Source of the DNA: Caulobacteraceae bacterium UBA5005
GTDB lineage: Bacteria; Pseudomonadota; Alphaproteobacteria; Caulobacterales; Caulobacteraceae
Assembly: GCA_002398405.1 (NCBI GenBank)
Contig: DGYN01000141.1
Location: 39,557 to 103,556, forward strand
Reading direction: 5' to 3'
Length of the DNA: 64,000 bases
Positions within the stretch are counted from its first letter, which is position 1. Each line of letters begins with the position of its first letter. Below are positions 26,141 through 35,028 of the stretch, one piece after another. Made by a program: the position numbers and the translations under genes. Below the pieces are notes generated by a model. That model made no database searches. It saw nothing but the letters and a program-made list of their open reading frames with translations, and was not told the origin of the DNA.

Positions 26141-27138
26141 GTGGATGACGCCTTCAGAGGAATGGGAGGCGTGCCGCAATACTGTTCATGCAGCGCCTGC
26201 AAGGCCTCGCCGCCCTTGGCCGTGGCCTGGCGGACCATAATGAGGCCATCGCGGATGGCTCGCCCAAGGTCATAATTGTAACGGATCCATTTAAACCGTT
26301 CGGACCAGGTAAGTTTGTTGTTTCGCATGAGCAGCGCAACTGCCCTAAGGAAGGCCCTGCCAAACGCGTGGGGAGGGGTTTCGTACCCCGTCATTTGATA
26401 GCGCAGGGAGGCAACCGCGATCGTCCGTTTCAGGATCGTCTGATAGTTTTCCAGATGATAGTGGAAGACCCGCGCGGCCGGATTGAACGCCAGTGCGTAA
26501 CCCTTGTTCAGGGCGTCGAGCGCGAAAAAAACATCCTCGCCATAGACGATCTTGCGGAACGGGATCTCCAGCAGCACGGACCGCCGGTAAAGCGCCGTCA
26601 CATCGTCCAAGGACGTCGCCTGCCACCGCGTCTTGGGATCAGCGCGCGCGAAGGCCTCGGGGCTCTCGAAGCGGTACACGGTCACCGCCGGGGTCGAGCG
26701 CTGCTGGAACCACTCCACTGGATTGGTGCGTTTTTCAGGCGGCGCCGATTGCGCCCCGCCCACCGCGACGATGTCGGGAGAGGTCAGGCCCTTGAGGAGC
26801 TGCTCGATCCAGTCGCTGGCCATGGGTCGCGCATCGCCAACGGTGAAGACGATCAGCTCGCCCTTGGCCTTGGAAACTCCGAGGTTACGGGTGGCGCCGT
26901 GGTTGAATTCGCTCGGCGGGATCTCAATCAGCACCGTCTTGGGGAAGCTTTTGACGATGTCCTGGGTGCCGTCGGTCGAGCCGGAGTCAATGACGATGAT
27001 CTCACGCACCGGCACGGTCTGGTCGAGGATGCCCTGCAGGCAGGCGGCAAGGCCCGCGGCCTCATTCTTGACGGGGATGATCACCGAGATGTCGGGCGCG
27101 GTGCTCTTCGCGGGAGCTTTGGGGGGGAGCTTGGCCAT
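26137..27138 (-). CDS. Glycosyltransferase family 2, rhamnosyltransferase-like
   Basis: 333 residues. The GT-A core shows DISVIIPVKNEAAGLAACLQ, IIVIDSGSTDGTQDIV and FTVGDARPMASDWIEQLL. The FNHGATRNLG motif is typical of rhamnosyl/fucosyl-type GT2 enzymes, and IPFRKIVYGEDVFFALDALN contains the catalytic Glu-Asp pair. With GDP-fucose made by gmd/fcl in the same locus, a deoxyhexose donor is reasonable but unproven. It starts 5 nt after the nucleotidyltransferase gene. Confidence 0.85.
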   Translation of the reverse strand: MAKLPPKAPAKSTAPDISVIIPVKNEAAGLAACLQGILDQTVPVREIIVIDSGSTDGTQDIVKSFPKTVLIEIPPSEFNHGATRNLGVSKAKGELIVFTVGDARPMASDWIEQLLKGLTSPDIVAVGGAQSAPPEKRTNPVEWFQQRSTPAVTVYRFESPEAFARADPKTRWQATSLDDVTALYRRSVLLEIPFRKIVYGEDVFFALDALNKGYALAFNPAARVFHYHLENYQTILKRTIAVASLRYQMTGYETPPHAFGRAFLRAVALLMRNNKLTWSERFKWIRYNYDLGRAIRDGLIMVRQATAKGGEALQALHEQYCGTPPIPLKASST

Positions 27139-27143
27139 GGCGC

Positions 27144-27908
27144 TCAGAAATTGAACTGCTGAAGGGCCAGGTTGAGTTCGCCCGTGGTGCCGATGTCGAT
27201 GTACTTGCCGTCCTCAAAGGCCAGGCCTTTGACGGTCATCTTGCGGCGCAGGGCCTCGTCGAAGATGTCGCCCAGGACGATTTCCTTGCCCTGGAACGGA
27301 CTCTTGTCGAGGTACTCGCCGATCAGGGCCGTGAAGGCCGGCGACCAGGCGCAAGCGCCCCACATCAGCCGCAGGTCCGTCTGTTTGGGCTTATCCACCT
27401 GCCGCACGACATTGTTGTCGGCGTCGATCTCCACCATGCCGAACTTCGACGGATTGTCCGTGGGGAACAGGGCGAGCGTCAGGTCCGCCGCCTCGCGCAC
27501 ATGGTAATCCAGCAGGGTCGAGAACAGATCCAGCGGCTGGATGATGGTATCCGGCATGCCGAAGAGGATGGTCTCATCGTTCAGGAACGGCCGGGCCAGG
27601 TCGATGGCCAGCGGCATGCCGTGCAGCTGTTCCTGATAGAGATAGCTGATGTTTGTGCCAAAGCGCTTCCCGTCGCCGTAGTAGCGCATGATGTCGCCCT
27701 TGCCGTCGCCAAGGATCAGGAAGACCCGCTCCGCGCCGGCCCTGACCAGGTGCTCGATCAGATATTGGCTGACGACCTTTGGACGCTTTTCCTTTGCCCC
27801 GTTGATCTCGACATCCTGATAGCCGACGGGAAACAATTCCTTGGGGCAGGGAAACGGCAGAAGCCGGGAGCCGCGTCCGGCGGAGGGCACAATGGCTGCG
27901 ATCTTCAA
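27144..27908 (-). CDS. Sugar-1-phosphate nucleotidyltransferase (RfbA/GalU-like)
   Basis: 254 residues. The nucleotide-binding signature is PSAGRGSRLLPFPCPKELFP, with the conserved Gly-x-Gly-x-Arg and the later Lys. ILFGMPDTIIQPLDL provides the Asp that holds the metal, and the C terminus ends with the usual KYIDIGTTGELNLAL. It activates a hexose-1-phosphate with UTP or dTTP (or a related nucleotide). No rmlB/C/D genes are nearby, so dTDP-rhamnose synthesis is not supported and the substrate stays open. A 55-bp gap without other features separates it from the upstream GT2 gene. Confidence 0.8.
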   Translation of the reverse strand: MKIAAIVPSAGRGSRLLPFPCPKELFPVGYQDVEINGAKEKRPKVVSQYLIEHLVRAGAERVFLILGDGKGDIMRYYGDGKRFGTNISYLYQEQLHGMPLAIDLARPFLNDETILFGMPDTIIQPLDLFSTLLDYHVREAADLTLALFPTDNPSKFGMVEIDADNNVVRQVDKPKQTDLRLMWGACAWSPAFTALIGEYLDKSPFQGKEIVLGDIFDEALRRKMTVKGLAFEDGKYIDIGTTGELNLALQQFNF

Positions 27909-27963
27909 GTGGGGCGTCTCGTCATGTTTGGGTGAGCGTGCATGGCACGCCGGTTAGGCGGCC

Positions 27964-28998
27964 TCAAGCCGCAAGGAAGGCGGGAGTGGCCGGATAGGGT
28001 AACTTGCCAAGCGTCGTCGGAGCGCGGAACGGCGTCAGCAGAACATGAGCCAGCGCCCTTGCGCCGGGAACTCGCACTATCGAGGTCTTGTAGAGCAGAA
28101 CCACCGCGGAGAGCTGAGCGGCCTCGCCAGCGGTAACCACTCCCTCGCGCCGGGCCCATTCGATCAGCACATGGGCCAGGTCGAACTGGTTCGAACGCGC
28201 CGCGCCGGCAATGATCTCACCCGTCATAAAACGAGCATCGCGCACCTCGTCCGACCTGCCGTTGGCTTTCAGCAGCGCCACGGCCCGGCGCACCACCTTG
28301 GCCCGGCTTTCGGTCTTGGCCGGAGTGAGGAACGATCCACGGCTAAGGCTCGTCGGCGTGACGCGGTTGTGCAGATCCGGCGGCAGATCGAAGAACTTGG
28401 CGTAGCGATAGCCCTGAATAAACGACCGGAAAAAGAGGTCGATATCCTGCCAGAGCGCCAGCTCCACATCCCACATGCCGACGCGCTCGAAGGCGTCCTT
28501 GCGAAAAAGCATCCCCGTTCCCTGGCAGATCGCGTCCTGCCGGAACTGGCGGGAAAGCTCGTCGACCGGTTTGTCGACATTCCACCAAAGGCCAAGGTCG
28601 CCCGGCGTCTTCTCGAACATCAGTGAGGGGAAGATGGCGAAGTCGAGGGCCGGATCTGCCTCCATCGCCGCCACCCGGTTTTCCAGGCAGAAGGGCTCGA
28701 TGATGTCATCGGTGTCGAGGAACATGACGTACTTCGCCTGGCTCATCGCCACGCCCTCGTTGCGGCACTGGCAGGCGCCCTTGGGAGCGTTCTTGCGGTC
28801 GAAAAGCTTGAAGCGCGGATCGCGCGCGGCATACGCCGCAACGATCTCCTTGGTCCGGTCGGTGGAACCGTCGTCGACGATGATGTTCTCCCAGTCCGGC
28901 ATGGTCTGGGCGAGGATCGAATCGAGGGTCTGGGCGACCAGGTCCTCGCGATTGAAGCTCGGGGTCAGGATCGCGACCTTTGGCGGCGTGGTCCTCAC
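27964..28998 (-). CDS. Glycosyltransferase family 2
   Basis: 344 residues. VAILTPSFNREDLVAQTLDS, NIIVDDGSTDRTKEIV and VMFLDTDDIIEPF form the GT-A donor site, and ALWQDIDLFFRSF is the likely catalytic-base segment. The C-terminal 100 residues contain a helical tail with a hydrophobic stretch. The start is GTG at 28998 sharing GTGA with the amidotransferase stop; a frame continuing to 29034 lies inside that gene. Confidence 0.85.
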   Translation of the reverse strand: MRTTPPKVAILTPSFNREDLVAQTLDSILAQTMPDWENIIVDDGSTDRTKEIVAAYAARDPRFKLFDRKNAPKGACQCRNEGVAMSQAKYVMFLDTDDIIEPFCLENRVAAMEADPALDFAIFPSLMFEKTPGDLGLWWNVDKPVDELSRQFRQDAICQGTGMLFRKDAFERVGMWDVELALWQDIDLFFRSFIQGYRYAKFFDLPPDLHNRVTPTSLSRGSFLTPAKTESRAKVVRRAVALLKANGRSDEVRDARFMTGEIIAGAARSNQFDLAHVLIEWARREGVVTAGEAAQLSAVVLLYKTSIVRVPGARALAHVLLTPFRAPTTLGKLPYPATPAFLAA

Positions 28999-30152
28999 GC
29001 CGTGGCGGCCCGCCGCTGCTTGATCCAGTTCCACACGGGCCGAAGCGGCGAGAAGATGGGGTAGCGCCAGAAGAACAGACGGTAGTTGTCGAATTCCCGG
29101 TGGCGGCGGGGCGGAGCCTTCATATAGGCCTCGAACTCCGCTGCTGAGAGCTGAAGCTTCTTAAGCACGAACTCCAGATCGGCGGCCTGCATCTCCGGCG
29201 GATAGTTGTCCTGCTGGTATTCGCGCAGGGCCTCTTCCCTTGTCATGGCTCCGCAGCAGATCAGGTTGGACAGGTGCGCCTTGCGTTTGTCGATGCCGAA
29301 TTTCCGGGGCAGCAGGTAGCCTTGATAGAACCGCGTGAAGATCGATTCAAAGTGCTTGCCCGAATATTCGCGCCAGCCCAGCTCCTTGGTGATTTCGGCC
29401 CTTACCGCGTTGATGTCATAGAGGATCATGTCGAGGATATTGACGACCTTGATGCCCGAGGCGCGGATTTTCTTCAGCTGCTTGTAGTCCGTGAATGGAT
29501 AATTACTCAGCCGCTTGCCGCTGCCGAACTTGCGGTAGATGTCCTTGATGTTGACGAAGTCGAGCTTGTCGTAGTTCCAGCTCTCGGGGAGCACCACCTC
29601 GGTGGCGATGTTCACGCCGCTGAGGATGTAGGGGATCTTGTGCTGGATCGCGATCTCGTACAGCGCGCCAAAGATGGCGTGATCGGTGAGCGCCTCGATA
29701 TCGACCACTGAGGCCTTCAGATAGGCGATCTGCAGCTCGCGGAAATCCTCCCAGTCGATGACGTAGGTCAAGAGATCGATATCGAGCTTGCTGACCGTGT
29801 TCTCGATATTGATGACCGCCAGCTCGGAGTTCCAGCCGTTGTCGAAATGGACCGCCAGGGGTCTAAGGCCCAGCCGCTTGGCCAACAGGGCGACATAGGT
29901 GCTATCCACCCCGCCGCTGACCCCAACGATGCAGTCGTAGGTCTTGCCCTCCCCCGCCTTTTTGATCGCGGCGATGACCGGATCGAGGAGCGCTCGGCTC
30001 TCTTCCTCGGTCTTGGGGATGTCGACCCAGGCCGCGTCGAACTTGCGGCAGTGATTACAGAGGCCGGACTCATCAAAGGTGATGTCCGGGTCGTCCATGC
30101 GCGTCATGATGCAGCGGACACACTCGACTCTGTTCCCAGATGCGCGGGTCAA
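28995..30152 (-). CDS. N-acetyl sugar amidotransferase, WbpG/PseA family (copy 2)
   Basis: 385 residues, clearly homologous along its length to the copy at 22041-23192: the same PP-loop SGGVDS, HFDNGWNSELAV and IFTRFYQGYLLPRKFGIDKR. Unlike copy 1 it keeps all four N-terminal cysteines (Cys11, 14, 32, 35; CVRC and CNHC), the zinc-knuckle form of the family. It has no HisH/HisF genes of its own. The start is TTG at 30152, forming TTGA with the acyltransferase stop and with AAGG about 8 nt upstream; a GTG at 30158 would be too close to that site. The second N-acetyl sugar substrate is unknown. PseA-like action on pseudaminic acid is one option. Confidence 0.86.
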   Translation of the reverse strand: MTRASGNRVECVRCIMTRMDDPDITFDESGLCNHCRKFDAAWVDIPKTEEESRALLDPVIAAIKKAGEGKTYDCIVGVSGGVDSTYVALLAKRLGLRPLAVHFDNGWNSELAVINIENTVSKLDIDLLTYVIDWEDFRELQIAYLKASVVDIEALTDHAIFGALYEIAIQHKIPYILSGVNIATEVVLPESWNYDKLDFVNIKDIYRKFGSGKRLSNYPFTDYKQLKKIRASGIKVVNILDMILYDINAVRAEITKELGWREYSGKHFESIFTRFYQGYLLPRKFGIDKRKAHLSNLICCGAMTREEALREYQQDNYPPEMQAADLEFVLKKLQLSAAEFEAYMKAPPRRHREFDNYRLFFWRYPIFSPLRPVWNWIKQRRAATA

Positions 30153-30808
30153 AACCACAACCTTCTCTTCCGGTAGGCCGGGAAATCCTCGGCGCGGATA
30201 TAGCCGACATAGCCCTGCGCGCCGCCGGCCTTGCAACGGTCCGGATCGAGATCCTTCAGCTTTTTCGCGGGATTTCCACCGATGACGCAGTAGCCCGTCT
30301 CAAAGGATTTGGTTACCACCGCCCCGGCCGCCACGATGGTGAAGGCGCCAAGCTGCACCCCGGGCAAGATCACCGCGTTCATGCCGATCCAGCAGTCGGA
30401 CCCGATGGCGACCTTGGCGTGGATGTGGCGGTCATTGTCGTAGAGGTCGTGATTGGCGCTGATGATGCCGACGTTGGACGCGACCTGGGTGTTATCGCCG
30501 ATCTCGATGCGGCCAATGCCCTGAATATAGCATCCCGGCTCAATCCCGGGATTGGCATTGACGCCGATCAGAATGTTCTCGGGCTGAACCACCTTACTGG
30601 TGAAATGCACCGGCCAATAGGCCTTGCGGTTGAAACCCAGCACCTTTTGCCAGAACCACAGCTCGAAGGTGATCGGCGCCTGGGTCGCTCGCGTGTTTTT
30701 TATGAAATGGAAGAAGGGCAGGCTCGCGAAGAGAGCGTAGACGCCGCGCCCTGCTACGCGCAAAGCGGCGCGGGCCGCGCGGAGCGGCAGGCGGATAAGG
30801 GCGCTCAC
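30149..30808 (-). CDS. Left-handed beta-helix O-acetyltransferase (CysE/LacA/WcaF type)
   Basis: 219 residues. A basic, helical N terminus with a hydrophobic stretch (GVYALFASLPFFHFI) precedes hexapeptide repeats (ILIGVNANPGIEPGCYI, ASNVGIISANHDLYD, IGSDCWIGMNAVILP). The catalytic His lies in SANHDLYD, and GYCVIGGNPAKKLKDL is the family C-terminal signature. It should acetylate a sugar hydroxyl. The start is GTG at 30808, sharing GTGA with the wzt stop; the 30850 start would extend into wzt. Confidence 0.85.
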   Translation of the reverse strand: MSALIRLPLRAARAALRVAGRGVYALFASLPFFHFIKNTRATQAPITFELWFWQKVLGFNRKAYWPVHFTSKVVQPENILIGVNANPGIEPGCYIQGIGRIEIGDNTQVASNVGIISANHDLYDNDRHIHAKVAIGSDCWIGMNAVILPGVQLGAFTIVAAGAVVTKSFETGYCVIGGNPAKKLKDLDPDRCKAGGAQGYVGYIRAEDFPAYRKRRLWF

Positions 30809-32112
30809 GCCGCGGAGTCTTGCAGCGCGCGCGTCCGCCGCACCTTCCATTCCAGCTCAGGGTGGAGGACCCCCGCAGGCTTGGCCGCATTGATCGGCCC
30901 CATCTGGTTGTGTCCCAGTTCGCCGACATCGAAGGCCATGATCTGGGGCTTGAAGAGCTCCCGCTCCATCGGCACCTCGACGGCGATCTCCAGGCTGTAG
31001 CGTCCGGTGTTGAGGAACTTGGCCGGCAGACGGCAAACGCTTTCGTATCGGCCAGGTTTGCGGATGTGCGACTTGTCCTGGAAGAAGTAGTCGCTGGTCG
31101 AGAAGACTTCGACCGCATCGGTCGAGGAGGCGGTGACGCTGATCCGCAAGTTTCTCAGGTCGCTCAGCACCTGGTAGCTGACCTTGATGTCGATCGGGTC
31201 GGCTGTAGAAAGGGCGGTATCGAACCGTCCGGCCGCATCCAGCACCTCGATGCTTTCCAGCACCAGTTCGGCGTTGCCCGGCGCCTCACCCTTGGGCCAG
31301 CGCAGCACGCGGTCGGCCTCGCCGCCGCTCGACAGATAGCGCTCGATGACCTCGGGCGTCCGCCCCTCCATGACCACCCTGCCCCGGTCCATCAGGATCG
31401 AGCGCGGGCAGAGCCGCTTCACCGCCGCCATGTTGTGGCTGACGAAGAGCACGGTTCGGTGCGAGTTGCGGCTGATGTCCTGCATCTTGCCGAGGCACTT
31501 GGACTGGAACTCGGCGTCGCCCACCGCCAGCACCTCGTCGACGATCAGGATGTCGGTTTCCAGGTGCGCCGCCACGGCAAAGGCCAGCCGCACATACATC
31601 CCCGACGAATAGCGCTTCACCGGCGTATCGATGTATTTGGCGCAGCCGGAAAAGGCGACGATTTCGTCGAACCGGGCGGTGATCTCCTTGCGGGTCATCC
31701 CCAGGATAGCGCCATTCAGATAGATGTTTTCGCGGCCGGTGAGGTCGGGGTGGAAGCCTGTGCCGACCTCCAGCAGGCTGGCGATCCGGCCGTTGATGAA
31801 GATCTTGCCCTTGGTCGGGGCGGTGACCCGCGAGAGCAGCTTGAGCAGGGTCGACTTGCCGGCCCCGTTGCGGCCGATGATGCCGACGATCTCGCCTTGG
31901 GTGACCTCGAAATTGATGTCCTCAAGCGCCCAGACATAGTCGCCCCCGGCCTCTTCGCGGTCATTCACCAGGCCCACCTGGGCGAAGGGATCTTCCTTGC
32001 CCCGGATGCGGGCGAGGGCGCGGTTGATATCGTGCGCTAAGGTGCCGGTGCCCACCTGGCCAAGGCGGTACATCTTCGAGACCTTGTCGAGCTTGAGAGC
32101 GAGGTCGGGCAT
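30805..32112 (-). CDS. wzt: Polysaccharide ABC transporter ATP-binding protein with C-terminal glycan-binding domain (Wzt)
   Basis: 435 residues. The nucleotide-binding domain has Walker A GRNGAGKST near residues 80-88, the signature YSSGMYVRLAFA near 168, and Walker B ILIVDEVLAVGD near 188. After residue 250 comes a separate beta-sandwich domain of the Wzt_C type, which in ABC-dependent O antigens binds the chain-terminal residue before export. The adjacent Wzm gene ends 1 bp before its start. A methylated or otherwise capped terminus, as several methyltransferases here suggest, would be the ligand. Confidence 0.93.
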   Translation of the reverse strand: MPDLALKLDKVSKMYRLGQVGTGTLAHDINRALARIRGKEDPFAQVGLVNDREEAGGDYVWALEDINFEVTQGEIVGIIGRNGAGKSTLLKLLSRVTAPTKGKIFINGRIASLLEVGTGFHPDLTGRENIYLNGAILGMTRKEITARFDEIVAFSGCAKYIDTPVKRYSSGMYVRLAFAVAAHLETDILIVDEVLAVGDAEFQSKCLGKMQDISRNSHRTVLFVSHNMAAVKRLCPRSILMDRGRVVMEGRTPEVIERYLSSGGEADRVLRWPKGEAPGNAELVLESIEVLDAAGRFDTALSTADPIDIKVSYQVLSDLRNLRISVTASSTDAVEVFSTSDYFFQDKSHIRKPGRYESVCRLPAKFLNTGRYSLEIAVEVPMERELFKPQIMAFDVGELGHNQMGPINAAKPAGVLHPELEWKVRRTRALQDSAA

Positions 32113-32961
32113 CTAGACCGTATCCATGAAGTCGTTCTCGACCTGGTTGAAGATCACCAGAGCGACGATCATCAAGACGACGGCGACCCCAAGACTATAG
32201 AGCAGCCCGAACCAGCTGTGATTCCCCTGACCCAGGAACCCATATCGAAAGGTCTCAATGATCGGCGAGAGCGGGTTGATCTGGATCAGGATGCGATATT
32301 TCTCCGGCACGGCCGAGGCCGGGTAGATCACGGGCGTCGCGTACATGAAGAGCTGCACGGCGAAGGTCAGCAAAAACCGCAGGTCACGATATTTGGTGGT
32401 CAGGGACGAGACGATCATGCCCGCGCCGAGGCTGAGCATAGCCAGCAGCAGCACCAGAAATGGCAGCGTCAGAGCCACCAGGTTCGGCGCGACCTTGGCT
32501 CCCGAGAACCAGAAATATCCGGCGAAGACCAGGAACAGCACGAACTGCACCCCGAACTTGATCATGTTCGAGACGACGATGCTGAGCGGCATGATGGCGC
32601 GCGGGAAGTAGACCTTGCCGAAAATGCTGGCGTTGAGGGTGAAGGTCTCGCTGGTCTTGGTCAGGCTGTCGGCGAAATAGGTCCAGCACGTCAGACCCGC
32701 CAGATAGAACACCGGCCCCGGCACGCCGTCTGTGGAGATGCCAGCGATGTTCCCGAACACCACGGTAAAGACAATCATGGTCAGGATCGGCTGGATCACG
32801 AACCACAAGGGGCCAAGGATCGTCTGCGTGTACATGGCGACAAAGTCGCGCCGAACCAGCAGCAGGAGCAGGTCGCGATAGGCCCACATCTCGGCCAGCG
32901 GCAGGGACAAGAGGCTCCGGCGCGGCGCAAGCACGCGGGTCCATTGCGGCTCCTCAGCCAT
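32113..32961 (-). CDS. wzm: Polysaccharide ABC transporter permease (Wzm, ABC-2 type)
   Basis: 282 residues with six membrane segments and the N-terminal amphipathic segment typical of this family. MYTQTILGPLWFVIQPIL and the later LLTFAVQLFMYATPVIYP plus INPLSPIIETFRYGFLGQG are family hallmarks. With Wzt it exports undecaprenyl-linked polysaccharide across the inner membrane. The ATG at 32961 gives an 8-nt overlap ATGGCTGA with the upstream gene; a start at 32982 would overlap further. Confidence 0.93.
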   Translation of the reverse strand: MAEEPQWTRVLAPRRSLLSLPLAEMWAYRDLLLLLVRRDFVAMYTQTILGPLWFVIQPILTMIVFTVVFGNIAGISTDGVPGPVFYLAGLTCWTYFADSLTKTSETFTLNASIFGKVYFPRAIMPLSIVVSNMIKFGVQFVLFLVFAGYFWFSGAKVAPNLVALTLPFLVLLLAMLSLGAGMIVSSLTTKYRDLRFLLTFAVQLFMYATPVIYPASAVPEKYRILIQINPLSPIIETFRYGFLGQGNHSWFGLLYSLGVAVVLMIVALVIFNQVENDFMDTV

Positions 32962-33919
32962 GGGCGGCCATCTCGTACTCAACCATCATCTTGACCACAT
33001 CACGCATCTTGGACTTCGCCTGCCAGCCGAGCACCGAATTGGCCTTGGCCGCATCGCCGCGCCCAATCCGAATGTCTGATGGCCGCAGAAGGCCGGAATT
33101 GATCGTCACCCTCCCCGCCATTTCCACCCCTGCCGCGGCGAAGGCGGCCTCGCAGAAGGCTTCCAGGGTGTTGGTCTCGCCGGTCGCGATGACGAAGTCG
33201 TCGGCGGCGTCCTGTTGCAGCATCCGCCACATCGCCTCGACATATTCCGGCGCCCAGCCCCAGTCGCGGCTGATGTCGATATTGCCGAGCTCCAGGGCGT
33301 CGGTCTTGGTTCCCCTGGCGATATCGCAAGCCGCAGAGACGATCTTGCGGGTCACGAACCGGGGCGGCCTTAGCCAGCTCTCGTGGTTGAAAAGGATGCC
33401 GGTGCAGGCGAACAGGCCATAGGCCTCGCGGTAGTTGGCCACGGCCCAATGGGCCGCCGCCTTGGCGGTCGCGTAGGGACTCTTGGGGCGGAAGGGTGAC
33501 AGCTCATTGGCAGGCTCGCCGCCGGTGTCACCGAAGCATTCGCTGGAGCCGGCATTGTAGACCTTCATCGCCGCGCCGCTCAAACGGACCGCTTCCAAAA
33601 GATTCACGGCGCCAACCGTGATGCTCTCGATCGATTCCACCGGCTGTTCGAAGGAAAGCCCCACCGAACTTTGGCCCGAAAGATTGTAGACCTCGTCCGG
33701 GGCGACCTCCGTCAGTACCTGGATGACGCTGCGAAAATCGGTGAGCGCCATCGATCGCTTGGCGATCTGGCCGTCAATGCCGAGCGCTTTCAGATTGGCG
33801 AAGGACGACATCTGCGCATCGCGCGAGGCGCCAACGACCGCATAGCCCTTGTCGAGCAGCAGGGCCGCCAGGTGGGCCCCGTCCTGACCGGTCACGCCGC
33901 AGATCAGCGCGGTCTTCAT
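32954..33919 (-). CDS. NAD-dependent epimerase/dehydratase, GDP-mannose 4,6-dehydratase-like (second paralogue)
   Basis: 321-residue extended SDR. The nucleotide-binding loop is [20 protein letters not shown]. The catalytic part shows GSSECFGD with the Ser/Glu and SPYATAKAAAHW with the Tyr-x-x-x-Lys pair. LFNHESWLRPPRFVTRKI and RDWGWAPEYVEAMWRM match the GMD family. It is shorter and more divergent than the canonical gmd at 39556-40617, with a shorter N-terminal region. It may be a GDP-mannose dehydratase, a 4-reductase or an epimerase with an NDP-hexose substrate. It is coupled to wzm and to the following glycosyltransferase gene. Confidence 0.78.
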   Translation of the reverse strand: MKTALICGVTGQDGAHLAALLLDKGYAVVGASRDAQMSSFANLKALGIDGQIAKRSMALTDFRSVIQVLTEVAPDEVYNLSGQSSVGLSFEQPVESIESITVGAVNLLEAVRLSGAAMKVYNAGSSECFGDTGGEPANELSPFRPKSPYATAKAAAHWAVANYREAYGLFACTGILFNHESWLRPPRFVTRKIVSAACDIARGTKTDALELGNIDISRDWGWAPEYVEAMWRMLQQDAADDFVIATGETNTLEAFCEAAFAAAGVEMAGRVTINSGLLRPSDIRIGRGDAAKANSVLGWQAKSKMRDVVKMMVEYEMAAHG

Positions 33920-35010
33920 GCGGCTTTCCGCATCGCGGCGTGGGCCACTGCCCTTGCCCGCTTGGCGAAGGCATCGAAGGTGAAATGAGACAGGCCGGCG
34001 GGAATGGCGGGTTTTGTCTTCAGCGCCTTCAGGATCGCCGCTTCCAAGGCTGCGGGATCATCGGGGTCGACCATGGCGCCGAGCTTGCCATCGAGGACCG
34101 CATCGCGGCTGCCGTCCGCCGTGCTCGCCACCACGGGCACACCGCAGGCCATCGCCTCGAGAAAGACAAAGCCGAAGCCTTCGCCGCGGCTGGGCATGAC
34201 ATAGGCGTCGGCGAGGCGATAAAAGTCCGCCTTCTCCCCCTCATCGACAAATCCGGAAAACACCACCCTGTCCGCGATCCCAAGGCGCTCGGCCTTGGCT
34301 TCCAGCGCCGGGCGGTAGTCGCCGTCGCCCGCGATGACGTAGATGATATTGGGAATCTTCTCGGCCACTCGCGGCAGGATATCCATGACCTCATCGAAGC
34401 CCTTGGCCCGTTCCTGCGAGACCAATCGGCCGAAGGTCATCAGCACCGTCCTGCCAGTTACCCCCAAACGCTTGGCCAGCGCCGGGGATTTGGGGCCAAG
34501 GCCGTAGCGTTCAAGATGCACGGCGTTTGGCAACAGAGCGATGCGATCATCCTCAACCCCGCTCCAGGCGCGGAAGCGATCCTTGGTGAAGGCGCTGATG
34601 GCGTAAAATGAGCCGATGCTCACCAATAGCCGCCCCGTGATGGCGCGCTTCGTCGGCTGCCAGGCCTCGATTCCGTAAAGGGCGCCCAGGACGGGCTTCC
34701 TGAAGAGCACGCTGTAGAGCCAGGCAAGCGGCGCGAGACTGACGTGGGCGCAGTAGATGAGATCGCTCTCCTTGGCCTCGCGCCAGGCCTTGGCGAACTG
34801 GATCAGATACGCTGGCATCCCCTTGGCCGCCGCCACCCGAAAGTCGATCTTGTCCGGCACCGGCGTCATGGGCCGGTCGATCAAGCGGGGCAGGCAGGTG
34901 ATCTTCTCGATCTTGGGGTCGGCGGCCAGGGCTTCCAGGAAGTCGCGGTTATAGACGGCGATACCGCCGTTCACGCCGTAGGCGTCGGTGAGAAGCGCGA
35001 AGATACGCAC
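33916..35010 (-). CDS. Glycosyltransferase family 4
   Basis: 364 residues. The N-terminal part is DAYGVNGGIAVYNRDFLEAL with the Gly-Gly acceptor loop. The donor part has TFGRLVSQERAKGFDEVMDI, YVIAGDGDYRPALEAKAERL and the EGFGFVFLEAMACGVPVVAS retaining motif. It is the first gene downstream of deoB and overlaps the SDR gene by 4 nt. The 18-bp gap to deoB leaves no room for an independent terminator. Confidence 0.88.
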   Translation of the reverse strand: MRIFALLTDAYGVNGGIAVYNRDFLEALAADPKIEKITCLPRLIDRPMTPVPDKIDFRVAAAKGMPAYLIQFAKAWREAKESDLIYCAHVSLAPLAWLYSVLFRKPVLGALYGIEAWQPTKRAITGRLLVSIGSFYAISAFTKDRFRAWSGVEDDRIALLPNAVHLERYGLGPKSPALAKRLGVTGRTVLMTFGRLVSQERAKGFDEVMDILPRVAEKIPNIIYVIAGDGDYRPALEAKAERLGIADRVVFSGFVDEGEKADFYRLADAYVMPSRGEGFGFVFLEAMACGVPVVASTADGSRDAVLDGKLGAMVDPDDPAALEAAILKALKTKPAIPAGLSHFTFDAFAKRARAVAHAAMRKAA

Positions 35011-35028
35011 CGCCCTAGAGCCTTTGGA

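Noticed and set aside
30820..32040. 406-codon open frame on the plus strand
   Set aside because: Antisense to wzt, which has Walker A, signature and Walker B motifs.
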